A stretch of DNA of 62,637 bases from a bacterium HR17 (GTDB lineage Bacteria; Armatimonadota; Fervidibacteria; Fervidibacterales; Fervidibacteraceae). A program made the translations under genes and the position numbers. Shown one piece after another: positions 15,921-25,147 of the stretch; positions within the stretch are counted from its first letter, which is position 1, and each line of letters begins with the position of its first letter. The stretch covers positions 1 to 62,637 of the forward strand of contig BEHT01000019.1 in assembly GCA_002898575.1 (NCBI GenBank), read 5' to 3'. The notes beneath the pieces are model-generated. The model did not search any database and was not told where the DNA came from. It worked only from the letters and a program-made list of their open reading frames with translations.

Positions 15921-17009
15921 ATGGAACTGATGGACGCATCGGCTGCTCGGGTGCTCGCAAGTTGCCTTGTCACCTGCGGTGTGGTGTGGGGGTTGGGATG
16001 GTGGTTACGGCGCAGCCTGCCCCAATGGTCAAACCGCCGTCAACAGTTGCGGGTCGTTGAAGGGCTTCCGTTGGGGGGAGGGCGGTACCTGCTGCTGGTC
16101 AAGTGTGGCGAACGCCAGATGTTGTTAGCCCTCACACCGCAGCATGGGGTGCAGCTGCTCGCCGATTTCCCCGCCAGCGAGCCTGAAGAAGCGGCGCAAC
16201 TGAAAGGGCGCAACGGTGATGTGCAAACGGACGAGAGGGCGCCAAAAGACAATGTCAGGCACAACAGCCGCTGGGTGTGGTCTTCATGGTTGCCTCTGCT
16301 GACCTTGCTTGTGATATTGCTCGTTGGTGCCGTCGCTGCCGCCCAATCACCGACAGCCTCCGCTGTCCGCTCACAACTGAGTGTCGGGCGAGAAGCGGTG
16401 CAGATTTTGTTGGTGTTGACTTTGATTGCGTTGGCGCCGTTTCTGCTGTCGGTCATGACTTGTTTCACCCGTATCGTCATCGTGCTGAGCCTGTTGCGGA
16501 TGGCCTTGGGCACGCCACAGACGCCGCCCAATCCCGTCGTTATCGGCATGGCGTTGTTTTTAACGCTGTTCGTCATGGCGCCAACTTTGCAGGAAGCCAA
16601 CGAGAAAGGGTTACGCCCTTTCTTGCAGGGGCACCTAAGCGTGGAGCGGGCTGTCGCTGAAGGTTATCGCCCGTTTCAGCGTTTTATGCTGCGGCAGGTG
16701 CGGGAGCAAGACATCGCTTTGTTTCTGCGCATCGCGCGACTGCCCAACCCTCAGCGCCCCGAAGATGTGCCGGCGCACATTCTCGTTCCCGCGTTTATTC
16801 TCAGCGAGGTGCGCACCGGCTTTGAAATCGGCTTTTTGCTCTCGGTGCCCTTTCTCGTCGTGGATGTCGTCATTGCCAGTGTGTTGATGGGGTTGGGCAT
16901 GTTGATGGTGCCGCCCATGCTCATCTCCCTGCCGCTCAAACTGCTGTTGTTCGTGTTGGCGGACGGATGGCATCTCCTAATGCGCGGCTTAGCGCTCAGC
17001 GTCCGATGA
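15921..17009 (+). CDS. fliP: Fused flagellar export proteins FliO-FliP
   Basis: One 362-residue ORF (ATG 15921, AAGGA upstream) covers two normally separate export-gate proteins. Residues about 1-95 look like FliO: one N-terminal helix (about 9-28), then RRQQLRVVEGLPLGGGRYLL and ERQMLLALTPQHGVQLL. After a charged linker (about 95-115) comes a complete FliP of about 245 residues. Its signal-like first helix (about 118-142, ending GAVAAAQ) is retained. The FliP core has LVLTLIALAPFLLSVMT, RIVIVLSLLRMALGTPQTP, FILSEVRTGFEIGFLL and MVPPMLISLPLKLLLFVLAD. I see no stop codon or internal ribosome site at the junction. FliO is a dispensable FliP-stability factor in other bacteria, so fusion fits a chaperone role. 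fliQ and fliR follow. Confidence 0.9.
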   Translation: MELMDASAARVLASCLVTCGVVWGLGWWLRRSLPQWSNRRQQLRVVEGLPLGGGRYLLLVKCGERQMLLALTPQHGVQLLADFPASEPEEAAQLKGRNGDVQTDERAPKDNVRHNSRWVWSSWLPLLTLLVILLVGAVAAAQSPTASAVRSQLSVGREAVQILLVLTLIALAPFLLSVMTCFTRIVIVLSLLRMALGTPQTPPNPVVIGMALFLTLFVMAPTLQEANEKGLRPFLQGHLSVERAVAEGYRPFQRFMLRQVREQDIALFLRIARLPNPQRPEDVPAHILVPAFILSEVRTGFEIGFLLSVPFLVVDVVIASVLMGLGMLMVPPMLISLPLKLLLFVLADGWHLLMRGLALSVR

Positions 17010-17028
17010 ACGGAAGGGGAGAGCGGCG

Positions 17029-17301
17029 ATGACCCCAGCGTTCGCTGTGGATGTGATGCGCCAAGCGATGTTGGTCGGGTTGACCTTGGCGTTGCCGCCG
17101 TTGCTGGCGGTGCTCGTTGTCGGCTTGATTATCGGGATTTTGCAAGCGGCGACAGGTATTCAGGAGTTCACTTTGACCTTTGTCCCCAAGGTGCTGACGG
17201 TGTTGGCGCTCGCGCTGTTGTTGGGCGCGTTGGGGCTGGGATTGGCGAGTGAGTTCACGGCACGGGTGTTAAGCCTGATTCCGCAGGTGACTGGGCAATG
17301 A
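17029..17301 (+). CDS. fliQ: Flagellar export gate protein FliQ
   Basis: FliQ is part of the FliP5Q4R1 export gate. The 90-residue product has two membrane helices (about 13-38 and 55-77), and TGIQEFTLTFVPKVL between them is characteristic. The ATG at 17029 follows GGGGAG. It overlaps fliR by 4 bases. Confidence 0.95.
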   Translation: MTPAFAVDVMRQAMLVGLTLALPPLLAVLVVGLIIGILQAATGIQEFTLTFVPKVLTVLALALLLGALGLGLASEFTARVLSLIPQVTGQ

Positions 17302-18071
17302 ATGTCCCTGACGCTTTGCTAACGATGTGGACGCAATGGTTAGTGGCGGCGGCACGCTTCGGCGGCGCATTAGCGCTCATGCCAGCGCTTGCGGTGCCGC
17401 AGGTGCCACCGTTAGCCCGTAGCGTCGTTGTGCTGGGTGCGGCGCTCGCCGGCGTAGCGTTCGTCCCACCGGTGAACGCTGACACGCCTGCAGCCTTGGT
17501 GTTCGTGCTGGTGCGGGAAGCGGTGATCGGGATACTTATCGGGATGACATTTGCCGCGTTCGTGTGGTTGTGGGAGTGGGTGGGTGAACTGGCGGACTGG
17601 CAGGTGGGGTTTGGCTTTGCGGCGTTGGCTGATCCCGTCATGGGCACGCGCGTCGCCATTATCGCCCGCGCCGCGACTTTGCTGGCGGGCGTGTCGTTCT
17701 TCCAACTGGGCGGGCATCACCTGCTGTTGCGCACCGTGGCGGAGAGTTACCGCTTGCTGCCAGTTGGGACGACGCTGCGGTTCACGCCGCAGTTGGGTGA
17801 AGCGTGGTTCAACCTATTGGCGCAAGGGTTCGTGACAGCGTTGCCGCTCATCGTCCCGACTTTAGGCGCTGTCTTGTTGATAGACCTCGTGTTGGGGTTG
17901 ATGGGGCGAGCCGCACCTCAAGTGGGAGTGTTGCTCTGGGGTATGCCCGCTCGCGTCATCGTTTGCTTGTTTGTGACAGCGACGGCGCTGACAGCCATGC
18001 CATCGCTCGCCGAGCGGCTGTTGAATCGGCTGGTGACCGCTATCCCTTCGCTTTTGGCAGCGCTGCGGTGA
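17298..18071 (+). CDS. fliR: Flagellar export gate protein FliR
   Basis: FliR caps the helical FliP/Q gate. It has 257 residues with about six membrane helices. FliR features include ARFGGALALMPALAVPQVPP near the start, REAVIGILIGMTFAAFVWLW in the middle, and LIDLVLGLMGRAAPQVGVLL near the C-terminus. The start overlaps fliQ (ATGA). Confidence 0.95.
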   Translation: MNVPDALLTMWTQWLVAAARFGGALALMPALAVPQVPPLARSVVVLGAALAGVAFVPPVNADTPAALVFVLVREAVIGILIGMTFAAFVWLWEWVGELADWQVGFGFAALADPVMGTRVAIIARAATLLAGVSFFQLGGHHLLLRTVAESYRLLPVGTTLRFTPQLGEAWFNLLAQGFVTALPLIVPTLGAVLLIDLVLGLMGRAAPQVGVLLWGMPARVIVCLFVTATALTAMPSLAERLLNRLVTAIPSLLAALR

Positions 18072-18087
18072 TGAGAGGTGAACAACG

Positions 18088-19125
18088 ATGTTGTGGTCTG
18101 ACAAAACAGAAGCACCGACGCCCAAACGGAGGGAAGACGCGCGCAAGCAAGGCATCGTGCCGCGCAGCGCTGAATTGACCGGCACAGTCGTTTTGCTTAT
18201 CGGCGCCGTCGCAGCCGGATGGTTTTTGCCACAGTGGTGGCGAACGATGACGCAAGGACTTTCTGCCCTCATTATGCATAACGACTGGACCCCTTTGCTC
18301 CGCTACACCTTAATGCCGACTTTGCTGTTCGTGGCGCTGCTGATGGGCGTCGCATTCATCGTCGGCTTGGTTCAAACGAAGTTCTTGTTCACCCTTCAAC
18401 CGTTGCGTTGGGATTGGCAGAAAGTCAACCCAATGGCAGGGATACGGCGTATGTTCTCGGCGATGGCGCTGTGGGATGCAATGCGCAACCTACTCAAAGC
18501 CGTAATCGTCGCTTACATCGGGTTTGTGACCTTGCGCGGGCAGATGGATGCAGTGTTAGGCGGCACGCAATGGGGCGTCGTGGAAGGAGCGGCTACAATC
18601 GGTCACATAGCCGTGCAATTGTTTTGGCGCTGCCTGATTGCCCTGCTTATCTTGGCGGCGATGGATTACGCCGTCCAATGGTGGCGCGTGGAGCGGTCTC
18701 TGCGCATGACACGCCAAGAAATTAAGGATGAACTGAAACAATTTGAGGGTGACCCATCTGTCAAAGCCCGCTTGCGTCGGCGCTATCGCCAATTGGTCAT
18801 GCACCGCCAACTGCAACGGGTGCGTGAAGCGACTGTCGTCGTCACCAACCCCACGCATTACGCGGTCGCGTTGCGCTACGCCCCAAAAGAAATGCCCGCT
18901 CCGCAGGTCATCGCCAAGGGCAGCGATTGGTTGGCCCAGCGCATCGTTCAAGAAGCGCGCCGACACAGCGTCCCCATCGTCACTAACGCTCCGTTGGCGC
19001 AAGCCCTAATGAAGGTCAATATCGGGGCATTGATTCCACCTGAACTTTATCAGGCTGCCGCTGAAGTGCTGGCGTATGTCTTCCGCGTTACGGGACGCGC
19101 AAAGGAGGTGTTGGGTGAAGCATGA
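18088..19125 (+). CDS. flhB: Flagellar export switch protein FlhB
   Basis: FlhB controls the change of export specificity from rod/hook to filament proteins. It has 345 residues. The N-terminus SDKTEAPTPKRREDARKQG is typical, and four membrane helices follow to about residue 200. The cytoplasmic domain has the NPTH autocleavage motif at about 254-257, then YAPKEMPAPQVIAKG. The substrate switch needs a FliK-type partner, here probably the SLT-FliK fusion. A 214-base gap separates flhB from flhA. Confidence 0.96.
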   Translation: MLWSDKTEAPTPKRREDARKQGIVPRSAELTGTVVLLIGAVAAGWFLPQWWRTMTQGLSALIMHNDWTPLLRYTLMPTLLFVALLMGVAFIVGLVQTKFLFTLQPLRWDWQKVNPMAGIRRMFSAMALWDAMRNLLKAVIVAYIGFVTLRGQMDAVLGGTQWGVVEGAATIGHIAVQLFWRCLIALLILAAMDYAVQWWRVERSLRMTRQEIKDELKQFEGDPSVKARLRRRYRQLVMHRQLQRVREATVVVTNPTHYAVALRYAPKEMPAPQVIAKGSDWLAQRIVQEARRHSVPIVTNAPLAQALMKVNIGALIPPELYQAAAEVLAYVFRVTGRAKEVLGEA

Positions 19126-19339
19126 AAGAACAGAAAAAGTGGGGTCGCGTCACCAATACCAGATGCGCGATAACTGCCAAGTGCCTCGGAACGCCGACGC
19201 GCAGCCTTTGCTCCAGAACGATTCAGCGTCACCGAGCACCGCTTTGCCGGAGACACGCTGCCGAGGCACCTCACCCTCGCCAAAACACTGACCGCACGAC
19301 AAGATAGCCGACGCGCCATGTAAGGAGGCTTTGGCGGGC

Positions 19340-21385
19340 ATGGTGTCCAAAACGGTAGGACTTAAGCAAAATGAAGTATGGACAGTGGTGGCGGTGGGGT
19401 CGGTGTTGGCGATGTTGTTGGTGCCGATGCCGCCGATGTTGCTGGATTTGCTGTTGCTGTTGCATTTTGTCGGGGCGTTGGCGCTGTTCTTCATCGTCCT
19501 GATGCTGCGTGAGCCGTTAGAGTTCTCGTCTTTTCCGTCGGTTTTGTTGTTCGCGGCGTTGTTTCGGACGGCGTTGTCCGTCGCTGTGATGCGAGCGATT
19601 TTGACCAACGGCTTGGCTGGGCAGTTGGTTGTCTCTGTTGGGGAATGGGTGTTAGGGGGAAATTTCCTCGTCGGCGTCGTGTTGTTCCTAACGCTGGTCA
19701 TCGTGCAATTTGCCGTCGTGACGGGTGGGGCTAACCGCATCGCGGAAGTGGCGGCGCGGTTCACTTTGGACGCGCTGCCCGGCAAGCAAATGAGCATTGA
19801 CGCTGACTTGTCGGCAGGGTTGATCACCGAGGAAGAAGCGCGCCGCCGCCGCAAACAGTTGGAACTGGAAGCCGATTTTTACGGAGCGATGGACGGTGCC
19901 GCCAAGTTCATGCGGGGCGATGCGGTCACGGCGTTTTTGGTGGCGGTGTTGTGTTTTGTCGGCGGCTTGCTTATCGGCGTCTGGCAACGGGGCGAAAGTT
20001 GGGAGACGGCGCTGCGCACCTACGCTTTGTTGACTGTCGGGCAAGGGTTACTCGTTCAAATTCCCGCTTTGTTAGTCTCCGCTGCCGCAGGGTTCATCGT
20101 CACGCGTGCCGCTTCGGATGAAAGTTTGGGCGCGACAGTCGCTAAGGAGGCGAAAGCGCAACCGGATGCGTTGCTGTTTGCTGCGGGTATCGCGGCGCTG
20201 CTGGGGTTGCTGCCGGGGTTGCCGAAGGTGCCTTTTCTGGTGCTGAGCATCGGGATGGGCGTTGGAGCATGGTGGCTGCGGCAGCAAGCCCTCAAACCGC
20301 CAGCACAACCGACGACACCGTCAGTGACGCAGCACCCTCAGGATTTCACCGCGTTCGTGCGGGTTGACCCGGTTGAAGTGGAGTTAGGTTTTGCGCTGGT
20401 GCCAATGGCGATGGAGCAAGAAGGCGGGAAATTGCTGCACCGTATCACGAACCTGCGACGGAAACTGGCGGAGGAATTGGGCTTATTGGTGCCTCCCGTG
20501 CGGGTGCGGGATAACTTGTTGCTGCCTCCCAACCGTTATGTTATTAAAGTGCGTGGGGCGAAAGTGAGCGAAGGCGACTGTTACCCCCATAACTTGTTAG
20601 CCATCGGCGCTCCGCAATTGCCACCGTTGGAAGGGGTCGCCGCAAGAGATCCAGCGTTTGGGCTCCCCGCTTACTGGATTGCCCCGGACAAAAAGCGTGA
20701 GGCGGAGCGGTGCGGTTACACCGTCGTGGACGCGGAAACGACCATCATCACCCACTTGTCTGAAGTCATCAAAGCCTACGCCCCAGACATTATGTCCCGC
20801 CAGGAAGTTCAGGCGCTGTTGGAGCAAGTGCGCCAGACCCATCCCGCTGTCGTGGAAGAGGTCACGCCCCAGTTGCTTTCGCGCAGTGAAATCCACCAAG
20901 TCCTCTGTAACCTGTTGGCGGAGGGTGTGCCTATCAAAGACATGGTCGCTATCTTGGAGGCGATGGCGGATGCCGCCCGTCTCAGTAAGGACACGGATTT
21001 TTTGACCGAGCGTGTCCGCCGCCGTTTAGCCCGCCTCATTTGCCAACTCGTTCAATTGCCGGATGGGACTTTGCCAATCATCGCCTTAGACCCAGCAATG
21101 GAGCAGCGACTGTTGACACATGTTCAGGAAACGGACGGGGGGCGACTCCTCGTGCCCGACCCAGGGCTGTGGCAGCGGTTGGTAGAAGAGATCGCCCGCG
21201 CCGCTGAGCGCGTGGCGGCTGAGGGTGTGCAACCCGTGCTTGTTTGCAGCGGGGCGTTGCGGCTGCCGTTGCGCCGGCTGTTAGGGCGGTTTCTGCCGCG
21301 TTTGCCGGTCATCAGTTACGAGGAAGTCAATGCCGCAAAGGTGTCTATGCAAACCAAAGCGGTTGTGGGAGGTGACTTGGCGTGA
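19340..21385 (+). CDS. flhA: Flagellar export gate protein FlhA
   Basis: FlhA is the large nonameric export-gate subunit that docks chaperone-cargo complexes. The start is ATG 19340, eleven bases after AAGGAGG; a TTG at 19331 is too close to that site. The product has 681 residues. About eight membrane helices fill residues 15-310. The FHIPEP signature region is visible as EVAARFTLDALPGKQMSID. The C-terminal cytoplasmic domain (about 345-681) includes LLVPPVRVRDNLLLPPNRYV and HLSEVIKAYAPDIMSRQEVQ. It overlaps flhF by 4 bases (GTGA). Confidence 0.97.
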   Translation: MVSKTVGLKQNEVWTVVAVGSVLAMLLVPMPPMLLDLLLLLHFVGALALFFIVLMLREPLEFSSFPSVLLFAALFRTALSVAVMRAILTNGLAGQLVVSVGEWVLGGNFLVGVVLFLTLVIVQFAVVTGGANRIAEVAARFTLDALPGKQMSIDADLSAGLITEEEARRRRKQLELEADFYGAMDGAAKFMRGDAVTAFLVAVLCFVGGLLIGVWQRGESWETALRTYALLTVGQGLLVQIPALLVSAAAGFIVTRAASDESLGATVAKEAKAQPDALLFAAGIAALLGLLPGLPKVPFLVLSIGMGVGAWWLRQQALKPPAQPTTPSVTQHPQDFTAFVRVDPVEVELGFALVPMAMEQEGGKLLHRITNLRRKLAEELGLLVPPVRVRDNLLLPPNRYVIKVRGAKVSEGDCYPHNLLAIGAPQLPPLEGVAARDPAFGLPAYWIAPDKKREAERCGYTVVDAETTIITHLSEVIKAYAPDIMSRQEVQALLEQVRQTHPAVVEEVTPQLLSRSEIHQVLCNLLAEGVPIKDMVAILEAMADAARLSKDTDFLTERVRRRLARLICQLVQLPDGTLPIIALDPAMEQRLLTHVQETDGGRLLVPDPGLWQRLVEEIARAAERVAAEGVQPVLVCSGALRLPLRRLLGRFLPRLPVISYEEVNAAKVSMQTKAVVGGDLA

Positions 21386-22584
21386 TCGTGCGGTGCTTTG
21401 AAGGGCGATCTATGTCCGAAGTGATGGAACGGGTGCGACGGGAACTGGGCGATGACGCCGTCATCCTGCACACGCAACAGCGCAAAGGCTTTTGGCCGTG
21501 GCTGCGGCGCCTCCCATCGGTGCGGGTGTGGGCGGCGCTGAGCGCCCGTCCGATGACGCCGTCGGAAAACGGCGATGCCGGTCGGAAGGCGGCAGCCCTC
21601 ACTGTGACGGGGCAATCCGGCTCAGAAGCGCCTCAACCGCCCGCCAAAGGCGCCAGTCAACGCCGACGGTCTCCTCGGGCAAAGGGCAAAACGGTTGCAA
21701 ACTCCAACGCTTTAGCGGAACTGTCCTTACGCATGGAGCGGCAACTCCAGTTGCTGACCGCGACACTCTGGCAACGCGAAGCGGCAGCGGCACCTATCGG
21801 CGTGCTTAGCGCCCTTTGGCAATGCGGCGTGGATTTGGAGACGCTCCAAAGCCTCTGCGACGGGGTGCAACTGCCGTCCGACGAAAACGACCTCATGTCG
21901 TGGTTGCACGAAATGTTGCGCAACTATTTGCCCGTCACAGGCGGTGTGTCCCCCACGACGAAAACGGCGGTGTTGGTCGGTCCGACAGGCGTAGGGAAGA
22001 CGACCACTGTCGCCAAAATCGCTGCCCACCAATTGATGCAGCGCCGACGCCGTGTGGCGTTGGTGACGGTAGATGTGTTTCGCATCGGCGCCGTTCAACA
22101 ACTGGAAACTTACGCGCGGTTGATGGGCTTGCCGTTCTTCGTCGCTACACTGCCCGACGAAGCAGAACGGTGCGTTTTACAAGCCCGCCAAGTGGCGGAC
22201 TTGATCCTCGTAGACACGATTGGGCGCAGTCCTAAGCAAACGGAGCAATTGACAGCGTTGTGGGAATTGGTGGCAGCCACCAATCCCGACGAGGTGTATC
22301 TGACCCTTCCCGCGAACGGCAACCCCGCCGACTTAGCGTTAGCCGGTGAACAGTTCGCAATTTTCTGTCCGACCAGTCTGATCGTCACCAAACTGGACGA
22401 AGCGACGCAACCGGGCGTGTTGGTGAACTTGACCCGGCGCTTGCGTTTGCCCATCGCCTACATCACTGTCGGCCAAAATGTCCCCGACGATTTAGAAATC
22501 CCCACATCCGACCGATTAGCCACATGGGTGCTGGCACCGTTGACGAAACGCCTTACGCCTGCGGAGGTGACCGGCGATGCGTGA
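21382..22584 (+). CDS. flhF: Flagellar placement SRP-like GTPase FlhF
   Basis: FlhF is the SRP-family GTPase that sets flagellar position and number. The 400-residue product has the N-terminal B domain beginning MIVRCFEGRSMSEVMERVRR, then a Pro/Arg-rich stretch, then the NG domain from about 110. G1 is GPTGVGKTTT (about 200-209). The G2-like segment is VTVDVFRIGAVQQLETYA. G3 is VDTIGRS, with Ile where DTAGR is usual, and G4 is TKLDEA. The start codon is GTG. It overlaps flhG by 8 bases. Confidence 0.95.
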   Translation: MIVRCFEGRSMSEVMERVRRELGDDAVILHTQQRKGFWPWLRRLPSVRVWAALSARPMTPSENGDAGRKAAALTVTGQSGSEAPQPPAKGASQRRRSPRAKGKTVANSNALAELSLRMERQLQLLTATLWQREAAAAPIGVLSALWQCGVDLETLQSLCDGVQLPSDENDLMSWLHEMLRNYLPVTGGVSPTTKTAVLVGPTGVGKTTTVAKIAAHQLMQRRRRVALVTVDVFRIGAVQQLETYARLMGLPFFVATLPDEAERCVLQARQVADLILVDTIGRSPKQTEQLTALWELVAATNPDEVYLTLPANGNPADLALAGEQFAIFCPTSLIVTKLDEATQPGVLVNLTRRLRLPIAYITVGQNVPDDLEIPTSDRLATWVLAPLTKRLTPAEVTGDA

Positions 22585-23449
22585 CCAGGCGATGCGGCTG
22601 CGGGAGTTGTTTGCCCCGTCCCCGCCAGCACCAAGCCAACGCACCCATGCCGTCGCTATCGCCAGCGGCAAAGGCGGTGTCGGGAAAACGACTATCTCGG
22701 TCAACTTGTCGCTGGCGTTGGGAGATTTGGGTCACACCGTGCTCTTGTGGGACGCCGATTTCTCGTTGGCAAATGCCAATGTCTTGCTGAACTTACAAGT
22801 CAGCAAAACGGTGCGGGAATTGATTGACGGCTCTGCGGCCTTAGAGGAAGTGTTGCTTTCGGTCACTGACAAAGTGTGGTTGCTGCCAGGGGCATCGGGC
22901 ATCGCAGAATTGGCGCGTATGGACGGACACGCTTTTACGACCATCCGCACGCGCTTGACCGCAATGGAAGAGCGGTTCGCCTTTATCCTCGCCGACGCTG
23001 CCGCTGGCATCGGTTCAGATGTGTTGTCTGTCTGCATGGCGGCTCACGAACTGCTGCTGGTCACGACCCCCGAGCCGACGGCGTTGACGGATGCCTACGG
23101 ATTGCTCAAAGCTCTCGCCCGTCAAGGGTTCAACCAACCCATCCACATCGTGTTGAACATGGTGGACAGCCCCAGCGAATGCGAAGCCGGCGAGCGGTTG
23201 TGCCAAGTTGTGAAGCGGTTTTTGGGAATGACCGCTCAAGTCATCGCTACCGTGCCGTTCAGCCTTTGGGTGCACGAAGCGGTGCTGCGGCAAATTCCCC
23301 TTCTCCACCTTGCCCCCTCTTGTCCGACCGCCAAAGGCGTGCGGGAGTTAGCCCGACGCTTAGCGAGCCGTTCGCCCGGTGACGACCGTTCAGCCAACGG
23401 GCGGCCGTCGTTTCTGCAGCGGCTATTGAGCTTTTTGCGGTCCGAATAA
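22577..23449 (+). CDS. flhG: Flagellar number regulator FlhG (MinD-like ATPase)
   Basis: FlhG (YlxH/FleN) is the MinD/ParA ATPase that stimulates FlhF GTPase and limits flagellar number. It has 290 residues. The N-terminal MRDQAMRLRELF carries the DQAxxLR activator helix known to bind FlhF. The deviant Walker A SGKGGVGKTT is at about 30-39, and LWDADFSLANANVLLNL follows. No obvious regulatory insertion is seen. Confidence 0.94.
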   Translation: MRDQAMRLRELFAPSPPAPSQRTHAVAIASGKGGVGKTTISVNLSLALGDLGHTVLLWDADFSLANANVLLNLQVSKTVRELIDGSAALEEVLLSVTDKVWLLPGASGIAELARMDGHAFTTIRTRLTAMEERFAFILADAAAGIGSDVLSVCMAAHELLLVTTPEPTALTDAYGLLKALARQGFNQPIHIVLNMVDSPSECEAGERLCQVVKRFLGMTAQVIATVPFSLWVHEAVLRQIPLLHLAPSCPTAKGVRELARRLASRSPGDDRSANGRPSFLQRLLSFLRSE

Positions 23450-23476
23450 GCACTCACGCAAAAGGAGCGAGCGGGC

Positions 23477-24184
23477 ATGGATCCGAGGGCACTGTTACGA
23501 CGCGGGCAAACTGTCGTGCTGGAAGCACCCCTGCACCGACAGAAACTCGTTTGTGTCGTTGATGGTGCAGCGGTTGATCGCCTGTTTCTGGTCTCTTTGG
23601 TCGGTTCAGAAGGACCGAGCGTTTTTGAACCTGGGCAGATTGTGGTCGGCTATGCGCAAACACCGATACGCGTTTACCAATTTGAAAGCGTCGTGCTGCA
23701 AAGTCAGTCGCAACCGACACCGACAGTCGTTATAGCGATGCCCGATACGCTGACGCCTGTGCAGCGACGCCGCTTCTTTCGCGTGGAAGTGCTTTTCGTA
23801 GCCCAACTAATGAGCAAGGACGATCCCCGTGCCCCCGCAGTAAGTGCAACGGGTGTGGACATCAGCGCCGGCGGTCTCGGTGTCAGTGTTGATCGTGCCG
23901 ACCTGTATCCGGAGTTTCCTCAAGAAATCGGCAAACCCGTGCGGGTCGTTTGCGCTCTGCCCCCGGTGGAGGGTGAATTGCCTGAGCCCACCAAAGTGGA
24001 AGCCATCGGTGAAATCGTCTGGGTCACGCGCCACGAACGCTGGTTGCGCATGGGCATCGCTTTCATAGACATCGACCCGAAAGTGCGGGAGCACATCGTC
24101 GCATGGTGCTTTGCGTTTCAGCGGCGCTTGCTGCGCATGGGGCTGCTATCGCCGCGACGCGATACATCACGCCGCAGAGAGTGA
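23477..24184 (+). CDS. PilZ-domain c-di-GMP-binding flagellar brake protein (YcgR-like)
   Basis: The 235-residue protein has a YcgR-like N-terminal beta domain (about 8-90) and a C-terminal PilZ domain (about 95-215). The two c-di-GMP-binding motifs are intact: RRRFFR (about 97-102, RxxxR) and DISAGG (about 128-133, DxSxxG). Such proteins slow the motor or alter switching when c-di-GMP rises. Its place between flhG and fliA makes it part of the flagellar operon, so braking capacity is produced with the motor. Confidence 0.9.
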   Translation: MDPRALLRRGQTVVLEAPLHRQKLVCVVDGAAVDRLFLVSLVGSEGPSVFEPGQIVVGYAQTPIRVYQFESVVLQSQSQPTPTVVIAMPDTLTPVQRRRFFRVEVLFVAQLMSKDDPRAPAVSATGVDISAGGLGVSVDRADLYPEFPQEIGKPVRVVCALPPVEGELPEPTKVEAIGEIVWVTRHERWLRMGIAFIDIDPKVREHIVAWCFAFQRRLLRMGLLSPRRDTSRRRE

Positions 24185-24194
24185 GGTGTGAGGG

Positions 24195-24926
24195 ATGTTG
24201 ACAAAACGCCAATTAGCCGAGTGCTGGCAGGCTTACAAAACCCATCGCGACGAAGCGAGCCAAGAGGCGTTGGTGAAGGCTTACTTGCCGCTGGTCAAGC
24301 GCACTGTCGCCCGCATCAAGCCGATGTTGCCTCCGTCCGTAGAGGAGGATGACCTCATCAGTTACGGCTTGATCGGGCTGCTGGAAGCAATGGACCGGTT
24401 TGACCAACATCGCGGCGTGCCGTTTGAAGCCTTCGCCGTTCAACGCATTCGCGGCGCGATCTTGGACGGTTTGCGGTCAATGGGTTGGCTCCCCCGTTCG
24501 GCTTACCACCGCGCCAAGCAGTTGCAGGACACGATTGAATCGTTGGAGCAGCGCCTCGGGCATGCCCCGTCAGAGCAAGAATTGGCGCAGGAACTTTGCT
24601 TGTCGGACGATGAATACGCGCACTTCGTCGTGGAGTCCGCACCGGTGACCGTCCTGCCGTTGGAAGAGATCATGCCGTTGATGGAGCGGATGGACGACGG
24701 GCACTTCGCTGAGGAGCAACGGCGGCGCGAATTAGTGGAAGTTCTTGCCAGAGCGATTGAACGCTTGCCAGAACGAGAACGCTTGGTCATCACGCTCTAT
24801 TTCTACGAACAACTGACCCTCAAGGAAATCGCGCAAATTCTGAAGTTGACGGAAGGACGCGTTTGCCAACTCAAAGCGCAAGCGTTGGCGCGCTTGCGTG
24901 TGGCGCTGAAACGCGCCGGGTGGTAA
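24195..24926 (+). CDS. fliA: Flagellar sigma factor FliA (sigma-28)
   Basis: The product is the late flagellar sigma factor of 243 residues, the usual family length. Region 2 includes LVKRTVARIKPMLPPSVEED and then DLISYGLIGLLEAMDRFD. Region 3 is around PSEQELAQELCLSDDEY. Region 4 has LPERERLVITLYFYEQLTL and a helix-turn-helix ending in TEGRVCQLKAQALARLR. A matching promoter lies before fliC. I found no flgM anti-sigma gene in the window. Confidence 0.95.
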   Translation: MLTKRQLAECWQAYKTHRDEASQEALVKAYLPLVKRTVARIKPMLPPSVEEDDLISYGLIGLLEAMDRFDQHRGVPFEAFAVQRIRGAILDGLRSMGWLPRSAYHRAKQLQDTIESLEQRLGHAPSEQELAQELCLSDDEYAHFVVESAPVTVLPLEEIMPLMERMDDGHFAEEQRRRELVEVLARAIERLPERERLVITLYFYEQLTLKEIAQILKLTEGRVCQLKAQALARLRVALKRAGW

Positions 24927-24928
24927 CG

Positions 24929-25114
24929 ATGCAAGCCCATCAACGCGTGGAGCAAGTGCGCACCGATGTGCGGTGGGATCGCATCGCGCCGTCGCGAGAC
25001 CGCCAGGGCACCGCACGGTCGCCCAAACAACAGCCCAAAGAGGGTCCCGAGTCCCCCAAAAAGCCTAAGGGCAGCGGGGAAAGCACCGAAAGGCAATTGG
25101 ACGCCTTGGCGTAA
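24929..25114 (+). CDS. Small charged hypothetical protein after fliA
   Basis: The ATG at 24929 starts two bases after the fliA stop and would give a 61-residue hydrophilic protein. It begins MQAHQRVEQVRTDVRWDRI, and its second half is Lys/Pro/Ser/Glu-rich and probably disordered. Only a weak GGGTGG lies upstream, so it depends on coupling to fliA. I do not recognise a family. An FlgM-like regulator would be a natural product at this place, but the sequence does not show the FlgM helix pattern clearly. It may not be expressed. Confidence 0.4.
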   Translation: MQAHQRVEQVRTDVRWDRIAPSRDRQGTARSPKQQPKEGPESPKKPKGSGESTERQLDALA

Positions 25115-25147
25115 CAAAGGCGTCAGGCAAAAAGGAGGTGTCACACC

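Noticed and set aside
19122-19307. 61-codon frame overlapping the flhB stop
   Set aside because: Composition is Arg/Thr/Cys-rich with no recognisable domain and no ribosome site apart from coupling. Probably non-coding.
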